64,000 nt of DNA from Heterobilharzia americana (Eukaryota; Platyhelminthes; Trematoda; Strigeidida; Schistosomatidae), in contig OX104134.1 of NCBI GenBank assembly GCA_944470555.2, forward strand, positions 116,430,701 through 116,494,700, read 5' to 3'. Numbering within the stretch: the stretch's first letter is position 1; every line of letters starts with the position of its first letter. A program made the translations under genes and the position numbers. Below, one piece after another: positions 45,104-60,100 of the stretch. The notes beneath the pieces were generated by a model that worked only from the letters and a program-made list of their open reading frames with translations, had not been told where the DNA came from and searched no databases.

Positions 45104-48100
45104 TGGAAATAAAGATTACAAGTACATTTCTTCAGTAAGATCAATTTCTTTGTTAGTTGGTTGGAGGTAATTCGGTGGTTATCCCTGGACCTAGCTAATT
45201 CGAAGTAACTGATGTCACCTATGAGGTTCGAACCCACGCCACCAAGCGCTGCAACCGAAGGCGCTACCCCTGAGCTATTTGGGCTGTAGTTGGTCTGGTG
45301 TAGGACTCAACTACATTCATTGACTGGTCAGAGGAAAGATATTGATTTCAAATTATCTAGTTTTGAGTGCTGACTGAATTCTATTTATTATTGGCCGATG
45401 AATGAATGTAATACAGTCCTCTACATGAAGTCAAGTACAGCTTGAATAGCTCAGTAGTAACGTCTGTTACTACAGCAGTGTAGATACCAGTTTCCTTGAG
45501 TTAGCAGATACTCCTTGTTAACGAGCTCCAAAAATGTAGGTCGTTGTATTAACAGTGCAAGTTTTTTAAACTTCTTGATGACATCTAGGTGATCAACTTC
45601 GGGAGGGATAAGTAAACAAGATAGATTAGGGTCAGCATCAATGTTCTGGATACGGTTAACTGGTTTAAGGTCTTTCTTAAATCTACGGTAAGACAGAAGA
45701 AATAGGTCAAACTGATCTAGTCACTCACTCCTTATAAGGTAGGTTACAGAAGCCGGTGAACATTGTAATACCTATGCGTTGAACTAGTTTGAGTATATTT
45801 GCTTCAAATTTAAAAAATTGGCTCGTTGCTTGAATGCCATATGTCGGATATAATACTCCATATATGCATATCTTCATCAATGCACTGAAAGGCTGCATGT
45901 AATCACTGTACAACTCGAAAAGCTTTAGCAGCAGGTGTGCTGCGGTTTGCGGTATTTTACGGGTCATGCCTTACAGTGGCTCTCAAAATCCATAATGTTC
46001 GTACACCATTCTATTTCGACAAAGGTGGGTCTGGATAGGGACAATATCAAAAACTCTGAACAAACGTTATAACCTCATCACATTTACAAATTTCATATTC
46101 AGAAGTTGCATCCAGATGGGGAATAAGCCACGCTTACATGATAACCACATCCATTCACCAATTTGACTAATTCTTGAAGCCCTATTTTCAATACTACAGA
46201 TATTAGTATAGGTTACCTTTAGACCCCTTATGTCGATTGACTTTTCCCCGTAGGTCTTGATAGTATCCTTTTCCAAAATCTCAACTCTCCAATATCATAA
46301 ACGATGCATTCGAACTACTCAACATTGTTTTTATATCAGTGGTCACATTCCATCAACAATAAATAAATACATCATGAGTAAGACGTTACCAAACATCTCT
46401 TTCTCTATCATTCAGACACACCTTTTTCATAAAACGACTTAAACTTTATTTATTTTCAGACAAAAAAGTTCAACATCTAAGGTCAGTCGAACTTCCCTCT
46501 TTCTTTCCTCTCACATACAAGCCGTTGTTGCACACAACCTGAAAGTTCTAAAATAGCACAAAACAAACTGTTCATTCAGTACTCCTTAATTTTTCAATAG
46601 TTCTCTCATAATTAAAACTGCCTTAAAATTCATCACTTCTTCTGAATACTCCATTGTGAATAAAAATCAAATGTTTAAGAATCAACACCCACTATTTAAT
46701 GCCCACTGTACATTGAGTTTCTCTCTTTTCTAATTTCTAGAATTTTATAGACAATAATGGTGGTCGAACAGGTGGCTGGACTACAGAAGAACACTCGAAA
46801 TTCTTAAAACAACTAAAAATTTATCAAATCCAAAAAGTTAAGATCAAAAATGAACAAGCTGGTTCAGACAAGTCAATCAACTGTTCTCAAGATACATCAA
46901 GTGAAATTATCAATGATCACGTACAAATGAATATTCCAGCTAATGACGCTACTGATCGAACAATGCAAAACAATGCAAATATGAAGATGACAACTCAAGA
47001 TTGTGAAAGTCTCACTGCATTTCATCAGGAAGTCGCCAAAATACTCATAACTAAGACGTCAGAAGAGGTGGCTAGACATGAGAAATGGTGGGAGGAATTC
47101 CAGAGACTTGAAACTGCAAAACGTATAGCTATTCAAAAGTGGAATGAGAATCGGGTAGGTGTATATTATTAATCTTATCACAGAATATAATTTATCGCCA
47201 ATAAATACGAAAATAAGTTTGAATCGTAAACTATTTAGAAGATAGTTGGTAGTCGATGATCTTTTCCAACGCACCCAACCATTAAACTCCGAATTGTTGA
47301 GCGAGGCACCAGTTCACACCAGTTCTCTTAGCAAAAGTTTGCGTTTCGGTGGTGAATAACGCACCTCAAGGATTTTTAAATCACTGCTTAACATGTCTAG
47401 AAGACTGTGTATCTTGTCAGCATTTTCACGTTACAAGATTATTTCAAACGCATACTACAGATCTCTTATGAAGAGGTGAATCCCTTTAGAGTAGAGCTAG
47501 GCGAAGAAGGTTCCCATAAACACGTCTATGACATAATTAAATAAGAGTAGAGACAGCAGACATTCTTGACGATCACCTTTCGACGTACACAACTAACCTT
47601 TGACTGTTACACGACCACTGGTGTTCGAATATGAGGCTCTGTACAGCGTTTAGTAGCGTGATGTACTTATTTGGTAACCCCTCTCCAAAAAACTTCTAGA
47701 TCAGCTAAGTCAGATTCGGCCGTAAAGTCAAGAAATCCAGTTAGTGTTGGTTACTGATAAGTGTGCCTCTGCTCCAAGATCTGACAGAGTGTATGTATCT
47801 TCAGCTTGTTGAATAGCTTCGTTAGCTGTTGAACAATATGTAGCTTGACTGTCCACAGCACATTCGTTAAACTCTCAATATGGTTATTACCCCAACATCT
47901 GAGTTATAAGCAGCATTTTATGCTCAGAGAAAAGTCAGGTGTACATAGATGCTTCACAGGTTTTGCTCAGAACCCAGTGCACTAAGTAGTCTTCTTAAGC
48001 ACATAGTTTCACTGCTATATGAAAGCAGTATAACCTAACCCGAAAATACTACTACTGAACACCTTGAGAAGTTAGAAACCACTCAGTCTGGTCTGTAGTA

Positions 48101-51100
48101 TTTCGCCAAGCGGGTCAGAGTTATCTAAACACTGGACGGTCGTTTCTCTCGTTTGGCGCCGAGGTCATCGGGAGTGTACCCAGACAAATTCAGCCCATAA
48201 AGCTGAGTTAGTTCAGATCACCGGAATCTGGCTAGCTTACTTTTATGGAATGGTATGCTGTTATAACTCAAACGAAAGAGCTTTAGGGGTTTCTAACTCC
48301 TCATGTTGTTCAGCAGTAGTGTCTTTCGCTAGCTGATGACACTTTTGTATCAGAGATCATACCATATGATCTCGGCGGAGTAGTTTCCAGCGGAAACCCT
48401 GTTGACAACGCAGTTTGGTGGGAGTTTAAAAACTACTCACTCTTGACAAAATGTCAATATGGACCATGGGATTTGTAAATCATTTGTAAGTTGACCCAAA
48501 CCATTCATTCGAATATTCACAAATATATTCACGAAAAGCTAAACAGAAAAAGAAGGGGAAATAAAAATCGCCTGTGGATTCAGATTGCTGATTTGTATAT
48601 TTGTTGATGTAAGTGTTGGATAAAATTGTTGATATTTTGCATAAGACCAATTGCTTAGTACACCTATATTTTCAGACGGTTCAGCAGGAACCATGTCACT
48701 GAAATAAGCAATTTCAATTGTGCTACTCTCTCGCAAATAAGTAGTATGAGTGTTTTTGACAAATTTAAATGTCCTGTGACAGTGGTTTTAAAAAGTTACT
48801 TTCTCTGACATTACCTAACGCTATATTAAGGCAAATTGAAATTTCTTCGTTTCTTTTGTTAGTACTTAGTTTCATATTCAATAAATTTATTTGACGCATC
48901 GGATTATAAAGTATAGAGCGTTAAAACCTGCTAGCGAGTTATGTTTAACAGTATTATAAAAATTTCATTATTTCAGGGCGAACAAGAATTTATGATCGTT
49001 TACCCACTAAAAAAAATACCTGACTTTAATCCAGAGTAGTAGAGTCTCAATTCACTGAGTGAAAATCAATTTCATCATGATTACATGTACCCCTTACTGA
49101 TGAGTGAGAACAAATATGGAACCTAGGTTAAACACGGACTCCTACAGATCGACTTCCAACATCTGTTACCAAGAGGCCAGATTGTCGTCTATAGTCTGAA
49201 GTCAGCTATCTGAGTATCTAGATTAAACTAGATTTAATCGATGAAATTTTTTCAGTACTGACAATTGGAAGACACAACATATAACTGACTATGATACTAC
49301 CAGAAAATTTTATGGGATTATCATTATTTTTATTTTCTATCCTATGGTCAGTCAAATGACTTGACTTGTCAGGGTTATCATTCATGCCAAGTGGGATCAT
49401 TATTTTGTAATAAATTTAGTGCATACAAAAAAGGTGTATTGGAAACTGAATACAGTTAGTTTAAGGTATAAGCAAAATTATTTTTTTGAATTTGGTTTAA
49501 GCCTGGCGTACACAAACGTATTGAGAGTTCAGTGACCAAACACACTCAAGGTTTTATTGTTTGACACTTGTAACCTTACATTGCTACTTTGGGTCGAATC
49601 GCTCAACCTATGTTGGCAAACTAGCTCCTATGTGGATGCCTCGATACCACCTGATTACTGTTTAGCTGACATTTGGCTGTCTATCAATAAACAACAAGTC
49701 GTATCCATTTCAAAAGAGGTGGCTATCATTCCCCAGTGTATAACGAACGCTTTGGAGTTTGAGGCGATGGGCAGTGGGTACGAGTCTCAGTGGGAAAAAC
49801 ATCTGTCATCACTAGGTGGTACAGGTGCCTACAGCCGACGAGTGAGTACCAGACAGGGCAAAACGAGCTTCATTGATTCCACTGCTAGCCACTAGGCAGA
49901 CATGAACTTACTCAAAGTATGCTCTATTTTGGTTTTATGGGAGTTTATTGTAGCTGGTAGTTGAAACTTTACAAAAGCATGTTTCAATCTGTTTGAGTCT
50001 CATCAATTAGATAGGTATATGCACGTCTTGCAGTCCCCACTAAGATAATAACCAGTCCTTTTTAATGATTATCCGTTAAGTTACTGGATTGTGTTGTGAT
50101 ATTGTCGTTGAAAGGTGGATTTTATTAGTCTACTACTTTGTGGGACCGATGATCATCTTATGATTTTTACTTATAAGATGTTTCACAGTCACTGTTTCAT
50201 AATAAGAGAGTGTCTATAAGAGGCCTAAGCTTTTTCTTTGAGCACTGTAATATCTAGTGTATGTAACACTCCGTTCAACGTCATGATCATGAAGTTAGGC
50301 TGTCTTCAAGTTGAAACTAGCGAATAACTGGATGATGACAGAGCATATTATACACCATGTTCTCCAGCATCTATGTACGTCTACATGAGTTATGGTAAGC
50401 AACAAATAGATAGTTACTCATAGAATCAGATGTATTTTACCACCTTATCAAACCATATTTATTGTTCATAAGATAGTGGATTCAGCCTTCTACCCTGTAA
50501 AATCACATAAAATTGCTTGAGGTATTACCTCAAACAGCTGTTTGAAGTCAGGCTAAGGGTACTAGGAAAGACGGACAAGTCGATTGATGAAGTTTTGGAC
50601 CTTCATCGATTGAGGTAGCTTGAACATGTACCACCTACCCCGATGTGCCATGCTGGTGGAGGAAATTGGTTTAGACGATGAAATATGCCCAGTGAGTCAT
50701 AAAGAAAAGAAGAGGTAGTTCAGCGAAGAAAATTTTCTTTTACGATGATATCCTTCTTCCAAAGCTGTACAGTAGTGTTTATATATATATATCAAAAACA
50801 TATAAAAGTCTATTATTAAACAATAGTGTATGGTTGCATCAATAATCTAGCACCAAAAAACCGGTATCAAGACTGGGAAGTAGTTGCGTAATAATCTTTT
50901 AGACAACGGAAATAATGAGGAAGGCAGGGAGTTTAACAAGGTGAAAATTGTTGGTAGACAAGAAATGCGAATATTGATTGTCCACTTCATAAATAAATGT
51001 AAAGCAGGTGAAGAATGAAACAAGGTTCATAATGAAGGTGATAATAATAGACTAATTAATTATGATGAAATCGAAACAAGATTGTGAAAGTGTTAAGACC

Positions 51101-54100
51101 ATGGTAAGATAAGAGATTGAACATACTTCGTTCGCACGCAGAGATTAGGTTTGAATTGATAAATTGCCATTGCTTCTGCCATAGTGCACAACTGTCGAAG
51201 CCGTACGCAACTACGTAACTACTTTCCATTCTTGATTCCGGTTTTTTAGCACTAGGTTAATGATGCAATTATACACAGTCGTTTAATAATAGACTGTTAT
51301 ATGTTTATGATGTAAATGAATACAACTGTACAGCTTCAAAACATGATGTCGTCGAAAAAGAAAAAGTTGGTTTAGGTTGAAAGACCGTTCAGAGTGACAT
51401 CAGTCGATGAAGTCTCTTACTGTAAGTCTAAGCCGTGTGGTGAGATTCAGACTACCTGGTTAGCTGAGATCCCCGAGACAGAATAAATCTGTGGTTGATG
51501 ACTGACCTCTGGTGAAATGGTTGGCAATCCGTCACAATGGCGCAGATATATTCATCACTCCTCAAAATCTTCTAAAGCTTGAATATTCATACTAACCCTC
51601 ATCTTCAAATCGTTTATCCTCTCAAACTATTTTATCTTCTTTGATATCAGTTCTTTTCTATCTCCTTGTTGTTTGTATACTGCTGTGAAGTATGGTAACT
51701 TGAGCCCAATGCAAATGTGTGCGTGACGTTTTACGTTGATTTTGTTATTCAGTGTCATTTGATCGTTTGGAGTCGAGCTAGGCGAATGCCCAGTCACAGT
51801 CTAAATTATCTAAAGTAGATGTTTATTATATCTACCTTCTCTGATTATCTAATCAATCTTCGATATTTTCGATAATGCGATGTAACTCACTGGCCTAAAC
51901 ACTCAACTTCTAATCTTGACAACTACAGCATTCAAGCTTTGTTTTACTTATAGTGACCTAGATAGCCAGGTTGTGACTCTTGTCAAATTAAATGTATGAA
52001 AAGTTGTTGAGAATTTCTATGATCTGAAGTGTTGGTAAGATGCTGGTTGGTGTCAGCGTCAGTGTTTTAAATGGGACTCCACAATACGGAGTAATCAATT
52101 TTGTTGTTTGTTTAATCCTGTTAGCTGATTTGGTTTTATCAGTCATTTACAGTGTGACCAGTACGCTTAGAGACTTGCCACTGTGATGCACTTTGAGAGA
52201 TTTTAAGTGGCTATAGTCAATATAAAATGAAGTTCTAGACCTGAGTTTAGTGCCTATTAGCACCGATCAGAGACCAAGCTTAATTTGTTTATATCACAAA
52301 GCAATACCCCTCATTCCATCAAATATACAATGGAAAATTGTATCGAAAGAGTATTGCGACACACTGAGAAACCTCAAGAAAATGACTACACAACGATAGT
52401 GTAACCAAATAAAGACTAAGGTATTGCGCTGATTCACGAAAGCGACCACATCAAAAGGATAAAGTCGATACTTAAATCCCCTTTGAGATTTAAGCTGAAA
52501 AATTGCAGCTAACATAACGTTGATTCAATCGAAAAGCAATTCACAATGTATGCTCAAAGAGCTCTTGAAAAGAAAACTAATTTGCAACTCTATACACAGT
52601 AACCTGCAACCTTGAGGGTTTCATATGCCTTTTACACGCATAGTCTGCCAAAATACGGGAGCACAATGTTCTGCTGAAACTTATGCTATGTATGATTAAC
52701 TCACTTCATCACAAGTTTGCTCATCGACCTACGGAAAAATTAGAACCAACACATTAACAACTGGATGCACATGACCTGAAGAATTCATTGTAGTTTGTTG
52801 AAAATGTAAGTCTTCGAAGGTGACGATGACTCTGGAAGAATCAAAATAAGACTGGATGGAGCCTACTCTACAGCCAAGTTGATTCTACACTGTAGAGCAA
52901 CGTGCTCCTTGTTAAAATCAAAAGTCCAAAGCCTCTACTCCTTGGTACTCGCAAATGTGTGCATACAAGTTTCCGTAGATGTCAGGTAGCAGTCGCATCC
53001 TAAGAAAGCAGATGAGGGAATACCTTAGATTCTTTTAAAATATACCAAAAAGGCCTACCCAACCCGGGAACAAGTGCTTCCAGTAGTGTGTTCACTCGGC
53101 ATCTCAACTACACAAGGTGTGAAGAAGATATCTTAGAATCCTTTAATTTAATCAACAAACTGTCTGAAGTAAGTTGAGGCTGTAGCAATCAAACAGCTGA
53201 AACCGGAATTGTGTCAAAAGATACACTAAATATATTTTGGAAATCTCAGATCACAGATAAAGATATTCTAGGCAGACGTTTTGAAGTAATGACAAACAGT
53301 GACCATGAGTCGAATCCAAGATTCCCTTTTCATCCTTTTTAAGACCCGTCAGTTTGGCGTCCACCTTCTTCCCCGTGAGTATCGTGTCTGTAACAGTCAG
53401 CTGTTAGTAGATTTCCGTCTAGTCTGTGGGGTGGGGTGGAGGTGCGTACATAAGTGTGGATAAGTTTGCCAGTGACATGTCTACTATAACCCAGAACTCA
53501 GCACACCGCTTCAGACACCATAACGTGATTCCACACGCTACTGAACTATGATAGCTACTCTTTCTGCGACATCTGTTGTTTAGTTTTACCGGTAATGTCG
53601 AAACATCAGCACAGGAGGTTATAAGCCAATAGTCTTCGATCAGTTTAGTTCGATCAACCGTGAGAAACTACAAGCTATAGAATCAAGACTGGTTTCAAAC
53701 ATCCAGGCTGCTGATTACAGTCCTGCTGTTACGCAGGTTTTTATCATGTCCATCATCATTATCTAGTATCAATAACACCAGGTTGTCAAACCAAAACTGT
53801 CTCAGATAGTATTGATTGATTGAATTTGAGTTGTTTTATGCGACATTTGTTTACCAGTTTGCACATTTAGGCTATCAATCAATCAAACTACTCCTATACA
53901 TTCTTTGTAACTTTTCAGAATAACACTGGAACCTTACAGTTCATCTCAGAACAATAGTTTTGGCATCGTTTGAGCTAAAGGCTTTGGTGATAAATTTATC
54001 TTTTTCATACTGTAGAACACCCTAAGCGTAAAACGTTTGTTGACGCAAATAGAAATGATATCGCACAATTAATTAGCCAGGCAACATGACATTCTTCTTA

Positions 54101-57100
54101 AAACATAGTTAAACTGAACGTAAAGACTGTTCCGTTCTGTGTAACTAACATATCTAAAGCAGATTGTTTTTTTTTACATAACAGATCAATAAACAATCAA
54201 TAGAAAGCTGTATCTGAAGTAAGCAGCCGGATTGATGATTACCAGATGCATTTAAGCCACTGGATGGTAGAAAGTTAAATATATACATCTCCGTAAATCA
54301 TACAACTTAGAGATCATCAATTCACTAAGATGTAATTCAATACGATTTGAAAATTTCTGTGGAGAAAAATAGTTTGACAATATCGTAAGCGATAGGAAGC
54401 AGCGTCAATCGAAATCGGCATCATCAAACCGTTAAAGTAATAAGCATTCAACTTCTGATCTAGTGGGCTTATTTTCTGAGGTAAAACTGTATATAAATGA
54501 TATTTTTTGTCAAATAAAGTCGTCTTCGTTACACTAACGGTCCGTCTTTGTCTTTTGATTTTCGCAGCTCAGTGAAATATCAAGTCTGCGGTAGAACAGT
54601 TGTATCCAGTCCAAGTATCTCATTGTGTTAGTAGCGTTTCTCGTATGTTCGTACTACTCTGTCAGTCACTCCCACTCAGTTAGTCACTTCAGTAAGACTA
54701 TTGGAATTCACAGTTTGAGGATAATAATAAAAACTTGTCATATATATATATATATAAGCTTAAGACATTGATTAATCGTAACCTAAGTAGACATTAGTGC
54801 TTCGATATTTTTTATGATGATAAGATGAATAGACACTGGTTACGCATGCACACACAGGTATTTCTTATCATTTATTCACATACATATACACATATACAGA
54901 GTAATGTTGAATACTGAACGTGATAGGCTAAAAGAAAGTGAGTTAAAAAATTATGAATGAATAACCAAGACTCAAGGTTAAAACGAGCAATTAAATTCCA
55001 ATTTTGTTTACCTCAGTGAAACAAACATTGCTGATGAAAATGACGTTTATGTATTTTTTATTTCAAATGAAAAATATTAGCGTTCTAACTCACAAAACGG
55101 AAAAGGATCAGAAAGTCAGCAATCCTGTGAATCCATTGAAAAAAGTCACTACAAACCTCATTTAAAACAGCATTTTTCATTAAGTCAGTTGGAAGCAAGA
55201 AAAGCAGAATTAGAATTGTGGCGACAACAAAGACAAAAGATGAAGAAACAACAAGAATTACTGAAAAAGCAAGCCGAAATTGAATTTAAACAAACTGAAT
55301 TAAAACTGACTAAAAGAAACAGGTATGCTTTAAACAAAATACAGACGTTAAGTTCACTAGATAATATCTTTTTTTAGGCCCACTGTTTATTTGATTCACC
55401 ACTTGTTTGTTCGTAGAACGTGTTGCATTTTCATGATGGATTGTGCTGTGCTTAAACTTGCTTTTGATCAATGATTCAATTCCACCTCAAACAGGTCAAT
55501 TAAAATACTCATATGACTTTATAGTCATCTTGGTGACTAGCAATGGAGTCCAGGATAGGCGTTTTGTCCTATTTGGAACTCACCTGGATATACCTGCACC
55601 CCAGCGAGGAGTGATCTTGTTCCCATTGGGACTGAAACCCAGTACTCATCGCTTCAAACGCCAAAGTGCTATCCACTAGGCTACTGCGGTATGATAGTCA
55701 CCTCTTGTGCAATGGATATCAGTTGTTCTTATGATATTTGTAGTTCCCCGTTGCTACAGAGGGCCAGATTGCTCGACCTCTGATACCTGTTGCACAAGAG
55801 GTGGGTGGGTGCCTTACCCAAGTGGCCTAATGTATAACGAACGCTTTGGCGTATAAAGCGTGTTCAAGTCTTAGTGGAAAAAACATCACTCCTCACTGGG
55901 TTGTGCAGGTATATCCAGCTGACGAGTGAGACCCAAATCGCGTGTCTTGGATTCCTCTGCTAGTCAACAAGATGAGTACAGTATCATGAATATCCGGCGG
56001 TATCGGGGCATCCACTCAGGAGCTCATCTGCCAATACAAATCGACCAATTCAACCCTGTATATCAAAAGGAAATTAAAATATCATAACAACTACTCTATG
56101 ACATTAAAATCTGAGAAGTATCAAATGTCAAATTTGACTTGTCACAAACACTATGATAAGAAAAAGTTAGCAGTACACACAGGACTTCATAAGAGAAATT
56201 TAATGAAAGAATTTAGTTTGGGATACTGCCTAATTTAACATCCATAATCCATTATCGCGCTATTGAAAAGATTGAAGTAGTATAAGATTGGAGATTGATT
56301 GGAGGATGGTAATTCCAAAATGATTAGAATGACAGTCAGTAGAAAATGTTATCAAGAGCGCAATTATGAGTTTAACATGTATTTGAGTGAACACCAACAA
56401 GTTACAATCCTTATCAAAGAACTCAAAGAAAAATAGAAGGGGGGACTAATCGACAGAACCAACGTAGAACCTCGGACATATGTGTATTGGTTCAGGTTCC
56501 CACACTTCGCACTAGTATACTAAGAACACGTCAATAGGAGAAGGGTAACATCCAAGCAGACAAAGTAGTGTGAGAGTATAAAGAAATATTGTGAATATCC
56601 AAGCTTTAGAAGATGTCTATGAGTGAATGCATCCACGCCATTGTGACCACCAAGATTCAGTCCTCAACCGCAGATTACTTTCGTCTCAGGGACCACAGTT
56701 AGCCAGGAATTCTACATCGCCTGATACGACTCAGACCAACAGTAAGAGACTTCATCGACTGATGCCACGTCTTGATCTGACGACCTTGAACTCTCTTCTG
56801 ACCTAATCCAAATTCCTCCACCAGCATGGCATGTCGAAGTAGGCAGTGGATCGGCATGCAGTACACGTTCAAGCTATGTCAGTCGATGAAGGTTCACAAC
56901 CTCATCAATCGACATGTATCCTCATCAAGACTGAAAAAACAAGGTAGCTGAGGAGCGTAAACGATAAAAATCTATGCGTTCCTCATATAGATGACTATAG
57001 GCTCACAAATGAGACTAATTCTACACACAAAATAAGGCTTTAAAATCTGCAACTGAAAAAGTGTTTCGTGAGCTGCCTAAATAGTTCACTAGTAACTAGC

Positions 57101-60100
57101 CGATCCTAAGCCCGGATAAAGAGTGAAGATTGGGCATAGGGCTAGCAACCCTACTCCATAAAACCTATCCAATCGCTAAACAAACTTCAAAGCACAAAGA
57201 AAATATAAAAAATGAAAATAAACTTATTCCTTGCTGGAATCAGGGAGACGAAATGACGCCGGTTGGTGAAAGCCTTCGGGAAGCCAATTGACCGATGTGT
57301 CTTCGCCTCTCTCGATGAAAGCGAAAGTAAGAATGGGGACATGGAATATCCGAACAATATTTGAAGCTGGCTGGCAAGGCTTCACAGATTGCAAAAGAGA
57401 TGAGAAGGCTTGGCATAGAAGTGTCAGGCTGGGAATCTGCGAAAGCAGATGGAATGGAAATGGACTCTCCAAACTGTCAACTGGAGAGTCAATAATCTAC
57501 TCCGATATTGTCACCCAGACGACAACCACGAGCACACTGAGTTTTCGAGTGGCTGTCATGATGTCTCCAGGAGCATCGAAGGCTCTCCATCATGCAGTGG
57601 GAACCAATCTCCTTCTGCAGGATCAGGACCATGACAGCAAGATTCAAGTGAAAAGGAGGGAAAGTCACAATCATACAATGCTACACTACACACCTACAAA
57701 TAATGCAGGTCGAGAGAAGAAGGAGGAATTCTACAGACAACTACAATCAACACTGGACAAGACCCCAACTCAGTTGGCGACATCAAAATTCATTCTAATG
57801 TGTGGGGTGACATGAATGCCAAACTGGGAGCAGACAACACAGGAAGAGAACCAATCACGGGTCGAGAATCACTCGGTGAAATGATGAATAAGAATGGAGA
57901 ACTGTTTGTAGATTACTGCGCATTCAATGATTTGGTGATTGGAGTCAGGCAGTGTGTACAAACACAAGAGTATTCACAAGGCAGCGACATGGATTTGATT
58001 TCACCAGACACCAGGACACACTACACTGAAAATCAGATCGACTTCATCTCAATGTGAAGAAAGTGGAGACACAGCCTACTGGACACAAGATCAGACAGAT
58101 CAAGAAGGGGAGCAGATGTGGGTTCACACCACTCACTATCTACTGCAAGGAACCTGCCTTCCAAATCAAGTTGAAAGCGTCCAAAGAAGCTGGTGATAGA
58201 CCACAGTTCAAGTTGAACACTCAGAACAGAAACTGAAGGACGAAACTACAAAAGACGTTCTCATGTCAGTCAGCCATCGAGATAAAATGGGAGATATCGA
58301 GCAACATCGATAAAGGAACCTGTGTGGAAGAACACTGGAACTGTTTGAAAGAGGTGTGGAAGGAAACCTGCATAACTGTGCTAGGAATGAAGAAGAAACA
58401 GGACAAGGAATGGATCTCGATGGATGCATGGAAGCTGATAGAGGAGGGAGTGGAAGATGGCGAAGTAGAAGATGAGCCAGTTCAAGGATGCAGAACTAAA
58501 AGAGGAACTGAACACAACCTATAAAACACTACAGTGGACAAGGAAGTGAATAGGAGTGTGCGCAAAGACAAAAGATACTTCTACGACACACTGGCAAGTG
58601 AAGACCAACATGCTGCAGGTAGGAGAGACAGAGACCTGACAACACTATATCAAATAACCAAGTTACTATCTGGGAGGAAAGAGATCAACACAGACGAAAC
58701 CAATGAAAGATAGTGAAGGAAACCTAGTCACCAAAGAGGATAAAGAAAGAAAACGATGGGCTGACCACTTCAAAAAGCTCTTGAATCGACCACCACCTGC
58801 AACTCGTCCAGAAATACCACCAGCATCCGAAGCACAGAACTACCAGTGAACACAAGCCCTTGGAAAGATTGCAGAGAACAGAGTGGAATGGTGACGTGCT
58901 ACTGGAGCCCTATGTTGCATGTTCCACTAGGAACTCAATGGACAAATAATAATAATTTTTGAGCTGAGTCAAGGTATAATTAAACCATTTGCCATTGACT
59001 TCGTAAGTATTTTTTTGGTGTCAGTGTTGTGCTCTGTGTCAAGCATATGACTATTGATTAAGCTGTAGATAGCGTTTAATCCGTTAAGTCGTTGATGTTT
59101 CGGAATATCTTCAGGGAAACGAGTAAATCTTATCTCTCTGTCCTCTGTTTTATTTTTACTAGTATAACACGTCAGTTGATAAATGCAATTTGAGATGACT
59201 ATCTATTTTTTCTGACATTAATAAACACTTTCTAACGCAATGAAACAAATAACAATCAATGATAATAAAGCAACTCATATTTACTGCAAAAATCATTGTG
59301 GAATCGAGTATTCGGGCACGAAAAGAGTGTTCGAACTTTAGAGGAGAGCTAAGAAAAGTGTTAGCTAACTAGCGAATGGATGATCCTGTACTTAACAATG
59401 TCTGAATGTGGATGTAGTTCAATATCATTGTTAAGTGTGACTTGGTTTCAGCAAAACAGCCAACACCTCTTCACATGGCTAGGATCAACAGCTAGTGACT
59501 TCGTGGACTCATGCAGTATTTAGAATCTGACCACCTTCAATGTTTTCTAGCCTAAACCCACTTCATTTTACATTAAGGAAGAAAGTGATGTAGCATACAT
59601 GTCGCACCCAAACAAGTTGACGAAGGCTTACAACTTCGATCACTTGCCGCTTCTATCTAAAACTCTGTGTCTATTCTCTTTACTACTTACGTAATGTTTC
59701 TATTACACATGGCTTATGCAACGAAGGTTAAAGTGATTGAAAACCTGAGGCCTACTCATTTTCTCTACCTTTTATTGCCATGTATATCATAGCAACATAG
59801 TAAGACAATTTAAACTGCTTCAGGATACTCTTGGCTTTAAATAAGTAATCAGTGTGAACCATGGCGATTGCTATAAATCATAGTAAGCTGGCAAAAGTCA
59901 GTCAGACCTTTTAATCTCTGTGCAGAAGTTTTGTCAACCATTGAAGAATGGTGGTAGAAAACCATCTGACCTAACCATTAGATAATCTCTTTGTCTCTAA
60001 TTAGGATACATAAATGTATTGCATTTCCGTATATCTTTTCTGATTTCTAGGCAGAGCTGCACAACAAAATCTCAGTGTATAAAGAGAAAAAAATGGCTGA

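Noticed and set aside
45215..45284. Functional tRNA gene
   Set aside because: A and B boxes look good, but the acceptor strands do not pair.
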